Shown here piece after piece: positions 59,240 through 64,000 of a stretch of DNA of 64,000 nt. Under the pieces are notes generated by a model. The model did not search any database, had not been told where the DNA came from, and saw only the letters and a program-made list of their open reading frames with translations. The position numbers and the translations under genes are program-made. Within the stretch, counting starts at the first letter, position 1, and the number at the start of each line of letters is the position of its first letter. The stretch is from the NCBI RefSeq assembly GCF_000582685.1, contig NZ_KK073768.1, positions 1,547,600 to 1,611,599 on the forward strand. Direction: 5' to 3'. This DNA comes from [Scytonema hofmanni] UTEX 2349. GTDB lineage: Bacteria > Cyanobacteriota > Cyanobacteriia > Cyanobacteriales > Nostocaceae.

Positions 59240-59480
59240 TATAGTTAAGTACATGAGCATAAATAAAGGCTCCTTAACGTAGTAAGGGCTTAAGCCGTTA
59301 AAATCCTCATGGATGAGCGGTAAACCGCTTACCCTTCGGGTGACGCTCCTGCGTCGCTACCGCTGCGCTAACGCCAGTCGCTCATGGGGGAAACCACGGC
59401 AGGTGCTACAACGGAGGGAACCTCCGCAACGCACTGCCTCCCCTTGGCGCTAGCCTCTCTATGAGGGAGAAGACCGCGCT
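59240..59480. repeat. GC-rich mosaic of short inverted repeats
   Basis: Contains GAGCGGTAAACCGCTTACCC, CTTCGGGTGACGCTCCTGCG, GCTACCGCTGCGCTAACGCC and GGAGGGAACCTCCGC, several of which are self-complementary. It resembles assemblies of small dispersed repeats seen in Nostocales. No coding or RNA family recognised. Confidence 0.55.
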
Positions 59481-59704
59481 GGCTCACTACGAATCAGGGG
59501 AATATTTTACATTGAATTTCCCCCACTTACGGATCAAACCGATTGGGAATTTTTTGGTAAGTTTTATTTATATATCAAGATTTCTCGTTGTTTTTGTGAG
59601 TATCCCCTTAGTTTTTGAGCGTCACGAATATTATCTCATGAGGTAGGGAGCGCGATCGCACCAAAAAATCCCACAGATAAAATATTTATCTCAACTAGCA
59701 CACA

Positions 59705-60322
59705 TTAAACCCTATTTTTTGTCCCTTGATTGGGAAAACATAGAACAATCCGGCGTTTGTAGCGTAACATTTTTCCTTCTTCCTCAAACTGCTGTAGCAG
59801 CCGTGTGACTGTTACCCGTGTTGTATTTAAAACTTCGGCAATTTCTTGGTGGGTAACATTCAAGTCAATCAGCTTGCCTTGTTCGACCTCACGACCAAAT
59901 TTTTCACTCAACCAGACTAAAAATTGCCACAAACGCAGAGAGATTGGCTTACGATGTACTATACTTAGCAATTCCTCTGCTTGTTGAATGTGGGATAATA
60001 AAGCATTCAAATCTTGATGCCAAAGGTGAGGTGGTATAATACTTACCTCTACACTGGTCAAACATTCAATTTGGTAAGGCTTGACTGTGGATAAAGGATA
60101 ACCAACTAAATCCCCTGGTCCCCAATAACCCAGAGTGATGAATGTTCCATCTTCACTCCAGGTTAAGGTACGAATTGTACCCCGTTGAATCCGCCACAGT
60201 ACGTCATTGCGTTGGGGAATTATTTCTCGACGGTTAAATATCCTTTGGGGCAGTTGTTCATTTGCAATCGCTAAGGGATTGTTAGATATAGGATTTGGTG
60301 TATTAATCGACGAATATGTCAT
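59705..60322 (-). CDS. Crp/Fnr family transcriptional regulator
   Basis: A regulator of about 205 residues. A cyclic-nucleotide-binding-like fold starts near FNRREIIPQRNDVLWRIQRGTIRTL and GYWGPGDLVGYPLSTVKPYQIECLTSVEVSII; the HTH is LNVTHQEIAEVLNTTRVTVTRLLQQFEEEGKMLRYKRR, with the DNA-recognition helix TTRVTVTRLL. The cAMP-binding Arg/Glu signature is not visible, so the ligand is unknown. I choose the ATG at 60322 (MTYSSINTPNP); the frame extends 26 codons upstream without family similarity. It lies between the porins and phoX and may regulate either. Confidence 0.85.
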   Translation of the reverse strand: MTYSSINTPNPISNNPLAIANEQLPQRIFNRREIIPQRNDVLWRIQRGTIRTLTWSEDGTFITLGYWGPGDLVGYPLSTVKPYQIECLTSVEVSIIPPHLWHQDLNALLSHIQQAEELLSIVHRKPISLRLWQFLVWLSEKFGREVEQGKLIDLNVTHQEIAEVLNTTRVTVTRLLQQFEEEGKMLRYKRRIVLCFPNQGTKNRV

Positions 60323-60746
60323 GAAAGTTATCTCGCTTAATAGAAGTTGTTTGTTAGATTCAAAAATTATGAGAGGATGGGCAAAACCCAATCTCTGCAA
60401 GGGATTTGGTGGCTAGAACACTCATAATCGCAAATTTCAGTCAAAGGATAGATGTTTTGTTGGAAAAACCGCTTTATGGTAGGTGCAAACAATTTGAATC
60501 ATCGATAAATCTCTTTCTTAAATTGCGAGATCGTGTCTGAAATTATTCAACTAATAATTTGATCTGGTAAAATCGCCTGAGGTAGCGTTATTAGGATTGG
60601 ATAGTAGCTTTTAGAAGTTATTACATGGCATCAGCATATATTGTCATGGGAATTTTATATATAGGTGCAGCTTAAAATTTAGTGATGATTTGGATAAATA
60701 TTCGTTGATGAAATTATGATTCCGCTACTACTATTAAAAATTTTTC
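60323..60746. other. Intergenic region, no gene seen
   Basis: 424 AT-rich bases between the phoX stop and the regulator start (both minus strand). It should contain the regulator promoter. No repeat, terminator hairpin or RNA gene recognised. Confidence 0.4.
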
Positions 60747-62972
60747 TCAAGTAGACGAAGATTTAGTAATAGCAACAACTGCTGGTTTAGGTGGAGAATT
60801 GGGAGTTTTGCTGGGCCAATTAGAACCAATGGGAACTTGGCGAGTTTGCATAAATTCCTCACCTGTGGTAGTGGTAACTAAAAATTCTCTGCTTTCTGAA
60901 GCTTGGTTTTGACGGGTGCCGTTGCTTTCACCTGGATGCTGGACTGCGAGGAACATTGTTTGTTCGTCTTCGGTGAAGCAGGGACCTGTGGTTTCGCATT
61001 CCATCGGTCCTGTACCAAATAAAAAGGCTTTACCTGCTTCTTGACCACTGGTGGGAATAAACCAGATAGCGTTGTTACCAAACAAACCCGATATGGTAGC
61101 AGGTTTACCTTGGTCATTAACGCGACTTTTGATGGCGCTATTCATACTACTGCTGGACATATCTGTTACCATCCAGACATTTCCGCTACGATCTAAGAGC
61201 AAATTATCTGGATTAGCAAAACCCATACCACCTGCTGCGGGTTCCCCTCCTGTTGCCAATATTTGCCATTTAAATTTAGCGGCAGCGGGTTCGTTGTTAT
61301 CTTCAGTTAAACGCATCACCCAGCCATACTCATAGGATGCTTCACCTTTAGGACTTTTGAAAATTCTGATATCTGAACCACCCTCTTTATCAGAAGAACC
61401 AGAGGTAAAGCTAATGTACAAATCGCCATTAGGAGCAATTTCCGTATCTTCTGGACGCGCTGTGCAGGTTGCACCGGCGGCATTTGCGGCGTAATGTGCG
61501 TCAATTAAAATTGCGCCTTGCTGTTCTTCAGTATTACCTGTGTAAAGGTCGCCTAACTTTTTGTAATTTTGTTTAAAGGAGCTAATTTCTTCGTCTTTGG
61601 TAATTTTCAGATTAAATCCTTCAATTGGTTCTGGTAAACGTTGAAAACCGGCTTTGCCTTTTGTTGCACCTTTTGGTAAGCGGATGAGGTTTCCACCGAT
61701 GTTGCTGGGAACATCTGGATCTACAGGTGTGTCTGCTTTTAGGGGAATCCAGCGACCGGTACCATCAGCGTTAAATTTTGCAGCATAAAGCATTCCTTTT
61801 TGCAATAGTCGGGAATTAGCTTTATCTTTGGGGTTGGTGACGCGATCGCTACTCACAAACTTATATATATGTCCTCCCCGGCGATCGCATCCCGAATAAA
61901 ATGCTAGTTGTTTGCCGGTTTCAACCCGCACACCAACTGCTTCATGATGATATCGTCCTAACCAAGTGTGTTTTGTCCCGTAATCATTGGGGTTTGCTGG
62001 ATCGACTTCGACAATCCAACCATATTTATTTCCCGCTAATCCGAAAACGTTACCTTGTCCGTCAAGTTCTTCGTCACCCAAACCAAAAGGACGTTTACTT
62101 GGGTCTAAGGACGTTCCATCAGCATATACTGGTTCTGGTACTTGTGATTGAAAGTTTTCTTCTGCACTCAACACTGTACCCCAAGGTGTTGTTCCACCGG
62201 CGCAGTTGGCGAAAGAACCGATAATGCGATCGCCTAATTTATCAATATATCCCTGTCCCTGCTTTTTGCGAAACACTGCTACCCCAGGACCGGTTGCTTT
62301 TAAATAACGCTTGTCTTCTAACCCAGAAATTCCACTTATGCGGCGATCGCTTATAGAATTAGTTCTTTCCCATTTACCCGTAGATGTTTTCCGAATCGAG
62401 ATAATCCCCAATCCCTGATCTAAAAGCGCTTCTGAACAGATTTCCTTGATTTTGGCTTTTATTGGGTCATTATCTGGCAAAGCAAAGGCATTAATTTCAT
62501 TTTTACTATTCTTTTTCAGTGCTGTTTTTACCTCTGCAAATGGTAATGATTTACCTATTACTTCCTGATATGTCTGCATCCAGGGTATTGCACTGATATA
62601 TTCAAAGTTAACTGAAAGATATCCTTCGTTTTCAGATATCGGCACAAAAGATAAATAATCGTTGTTGTAACCAAACCGCGAATCACCGACTTTATCACCC
62701 CAAGCGGCAATCACTTGGTATTCAAAGCCTTTTGGTAGTACTAAATCATCTACAACTTCATAGGTGCTGTAAATTTCTTTTTGCTGTTCTGGTTTGAACC
62801 CAGCCGTTTCTAAGGGTATAGCACCTTTTATCGGTTGAAATAAAAATGAATTTACCGTGGTAGCTACTTGCTGCAATGTATTTTTTTTCTCACATCCTCC
62901 CACGGAGCTAAGGGCTACTGCACCTGCACTTCCTCCCAACAACAGCAAGAATTCCCGACGTTTGATACTCAT
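60747..62972 (-). CDS. phoX: PhoX-family alkaline phosphatase, Tat-exported
   Basis: A 741-residue PhoX (DUF839) protein. The N-terminus SIKRREFLLLLGGSAGAVALSSVGGC has a twin-Arg Tat signal (RREFL) followed by a hydrophobic core and a Cys that could be a lipobox. LVLPKGFEYQVIAAWGDKVGDSRFGYNNDYLSFVP, NCAGGTTPWGTVLSAEENF (metal-binding Glu), LGRYHHEAVGV and CTARPEDTEIAPNGDLYIS (metal-binding Glu) are the conserved beta-propeller blocks. The enzyme uses Ca/Fe to release phosphate from organic esters outside the cytoplasmic membrane. A PHO-box-like repeat lies 84 bases upstream. Confidence 0.92.
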   Translation of the reverse strand: MSIKRREFLLLLGGSAGAVALSSVGGCEKKNTLQQVATTVNSFLFQPIKGAIPLETAGFKPEQQKEIYSTYEVVDDLVLPKGFEYQVIAAWGDKVGDSRFGYNNDYLSFVPISENEGYLSVNFEYISAIPWMQTYQEVIGKSLPFAEVKTALKKNSKNEINAFALPDNDPIKAKIKEICSEALLDQGLGIISIRKTSTGKWERTNSISDRRISGISGLEDKRYLKATGPGVAVFRKKQGQGYIDKLGDRIIGSFANCAGGTTPWGTVLSAEENFQSQVPEPVYADGTSLDPSKRPFGLGDEELDGQGNVFGLAGNKYGWIVEVDPANPNDYGTKHTWLGRYHHEAVGVRVETGKQLAFYSGCDRRGGHIYKFVSSDRVTNPKDKANSRLLQKGMLYAAKFNADGTGRWIPLKADTPVDPDVPSNIGGNLIRLPKGATKGKAGFQRLPEPIEGFNLKITKDEEISSFKQNYKKLGDLYTGNTEEQQGAILIDAHYAANAAGATCTARPEDTEIAPNGDLYISFTSGSSDKEGGSDIRIFKSPKGEASYEYGWVMRLTEDNNEPAAAKFKWQILATGGEPAAGGMGFANPDNLLLDRSGNVWMVTDMSSSSMNSAIKSRVNDQGKPATISGLFGNNAIWFIPTSGQEAGKAFLFGTGPMECETTGPCFTEDEQTMFLAVQHPGESNGTRQNQASESREFLVTTTTGEEFMQTRQVPIGSNWPSKTPNSPPKPAVVAITKSSST

Positions 62973-63423
62973 CAGTTTTAACGATTACAGGATAAACTTC
63001 AGTGAGACATGAAGGAACATTCAGCACTTTGGTCTTTGGTTACTTTAAACTTCAAAGATTAAGAACAGGTAAGCTTTTAGTGAAATGTATGTTATTTAAC
63101 AATTACTTGATTTAGTTGAGCAAAAAATACTTTTGACTGGTGCTTTTATATACTTTTATTTCCGTAGTATAAAATCAATTTTGAATTTAGCTTAGAGTTT
63201 AATCAAAAGTTAACTTAAATGTAATCTATGCTTTTTCACACCTTACCAAAAAAAATTGCTGAAAACCGGTATCCACCACTACAAAATTTCTAAATCGACT
63301 TTTAGATATAATTTATACTTATCATCTATAAGCAACTTTCAGTTTAAATGATATGGTATAAAAGCAAAGTGTAACTTTTAGGTAATAAGTAATGGGGACT
63401 AGAGACTACAAAAATAATTATTA
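62973..63423. promoter_or_regulatory. phoX upstream region
   Basis: 451 AT-rich bases between the phoX start and the heptamer array. It has a PHO-box-like repeat at 63056-63074 and a further imperfect TTAA-rich stretch near 63197-63225 that could be a weaker site. No gene. Confidence 0.5.
63056..63074 (-). promoter_or_regulatory. PHO-box-like tandem repeat upstream of phoX
   Basis: On the minus strand GCTTACCT, GTT, CTTAATCT: two 8-base units with 11-base spacing, close to CTTAACCT. The position 84 bases before the phoX ATG fits a PhoB/SphR site. Confidence 0.6.
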
Positions 63424-63511
63424 CCAATGCCCAATGCCCAATGCCCAATGCCCAATGCCCAATGCCCAATGCCCAATGCCCAATGCCCAATGCCCAATGC
63501 CCAATGCCCAA
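63424..63511. repeat. CCCAATG heptamer array
   Basis: About twelve near-perfect tandem copies. It directly follows the phoU stop codon on the minus strand, so it lies at the 3' end of the phoU transcript. Confidence 0.95.
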
Positions 63512-64000
63512 TTAACCGCGTTGACCTGTAACGATGTATGCTACTCGTTGACCGATGTTAGTGGCGTGATCTGCCATACGTTCGAGACAACGAATTGCTA
63601 AAGCTAGCAAAACAATAGGTTCAACTACACCGGGGACATCTCGTTGGTAAGCTAAAGTTTGATAAACGCGATCGTAAGCATCATCTACAGCATCATCTAA
63701 GCGTTTGACACTACGTCCACTGACTTCATCCAAATCTGCCAAAGCCACCAAACTAGTAGCTAACATTGCTTGGGCGTGGTGAAACATGAGGGCAATTTCT
63801 GGTAAAGTAGGATGAGGCGGATAAGGAAAGATTTTCACAGCAATTTCAGCTAGATCCACAGCATAATCGCCGATGCGTTCTAGGTCGCGCACCAACTGCA
63901 TAATAGCACTCAAGGAACGCAAATCTTTAGCTGTCGGTGCTTGCAGCGTCATGATTGCCGTACAGTCTAATTCTATTTGTTTATAAAAGCGGTCAATTTG
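63512..64000 (-). CDS. phoU: Phosphate signalling protein PhoU, C-terminal part (runs off the window)
   Basis: At least 163 codons, open through base 64000, so the start lies beyond the window; the internal ATG at 63952 is not the start because IDRFYKQIELDCTAI in the same frame before it is also PhoU-like. MTLQAPTAKDLRSLSAIMQLVRDLERIGDYAVDLAEI contains the PhoU metal-site motif (ERIGDYA); a second copy of the repeat ends with CLERMADHATNIGQRVAYIV (ERMADHATN). PhoU represses the Pho regulon through PstB and the sensor kinase. Both metal motifs are intact. Confidence 0.93.
   Translation of the reverse strand, partial: QIDRFYKQIELDCTAIMTLQAPTAKDLRSLSAIMQLVRDLERIGDYAVDLAEIAVKIFPYPPHPTLPEIALMFHHAQAMLATSLVALADLDEVSGRSVKRLDDAVDDAYDRVYQTLAYQRDVPGVVEPIVLLALAIRCLERMADHATNIGQRVAYIVTGQRG

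Larger units (their letters stand above)
58708..59704. other. Long intergenic region: promoter, PHO-like box and GC-rich repeat mosaic
   Basis: About 1 kb. The left part is AT-rich and holds the first porin promoter and PHO-like repeat. Bases 59240-59480 are GC-rich repeat mosaic. A 61-codon frame at 59461 is not credible as a gene. Confidence 0.55.

Noticed and set aside
59461..59646. 61-codon plus-strand frame in the porin-Crp gap
   Set aside because: Begins in repeat DNA, no recognisable pattern, no ribosome site.
63392..63601. Reading frame rich in CPMPNAQ
   Set aside because: It is only the translation of the heptamer array running into the antisense of phoU.

Overview
The window comes from a filamentous, heterocyst-forming cyanobacterium (Nostocales). 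Evidence: the HIP1 octamer GCGATCGC recurs throughout; there is a heterocyst envelope polysaccharide (HEP) gene run with HepA- and HepC-like proteins; an HgdD-type TolC gene lies next to kaiC; KaiA is the short form (101 aa) found in Nostoc/Anabaena relatives; and cyanobacterial families (Ycf20/DUF565, DUF3318, SLH-OprB porins, GCCCAAT-type heptamer repeats) are present. The species cannot be fixed from the sequence alone.

Layout. 1-12.4 kb (minus strand): a polysaccharide operon running hepC, hepA, then glycosyltransferases, an NAD-dependent epimerase and the start of an O-antigen-polymerase-like membrane protein cut by the window edge. Two decayed genes sit inside it: a 40-residue stump of a family 2 glycosyltransferase and a frameshifted tail of a hexapeptide acyltransferase. 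13.4-19.8 kb: housekeeping genes (LapA-like, scpA, a sugar nucleotidyltransferase, speA, ndk, TerC family). 20.1-23.2 kb: an accessory patch with a PIN toxin/antitoxin pair and a two-gene proton-driven motor resembling ZorA/ZorB of the Zorya anti-phage system, without the usual Zorya effectors. 23.8-32.5 kb: hgdD, kaiC, kaiB and short kaiA on the minus strand, with a large hybrid histidine kinase carrying degenerate receiver domains divergent from kaiA. 32.6-40.4 kb: an ArnT-like membrane glycosyltransferase, two complete IscB nucleases each with a putative omega RNA (HEARO) upstream, a Ycf20-like protein and a glycerate 3-kinase. 40.4-52.7 kb: a mixed set (methyltransferase, SelO, SMI1/KNR4, GNAT, TrmFO, patatin, glycosyltransferase, tRNA-Arg, FAD oxidoreductase, DUF3318, zinc-ribbon protein). 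52.9-64 kb: three tandem SLH-OprB porins, a Crp/Fnr regulator, PhoX phosphatase and the end of phoU.

How they fit together. HEP genes and hgdD serve the polysaccharide and glycolipid layers of the heterocyst envelope. The kai genes form the circadian oscillator, and the adjacent kinase is a candidate input or output partner. PhoX, PhoU and tandem PHO-box-like direct repeats upstream of phoX, of the first porin and of a lone glycosyltransferase suggest a phosphate-starvation regulon at the right end.

The intergenic DNA is unusually rich in dispersed repeats: 29-bp palindromes built on GTAGAGACG, heptamer arrays, G/C-tract inverted repeats and amplified tandem arrays. Some lie inside genes or between a gene and its ancestral leader. 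The best candidates for less-described biology are the paired IscB/omega RNA loci, the ZorAB-like motor next to a PIN nuclease, and the kai-linked kinase with pseudo-receivers. All functional statements are from reading the sequence; no database search was run.
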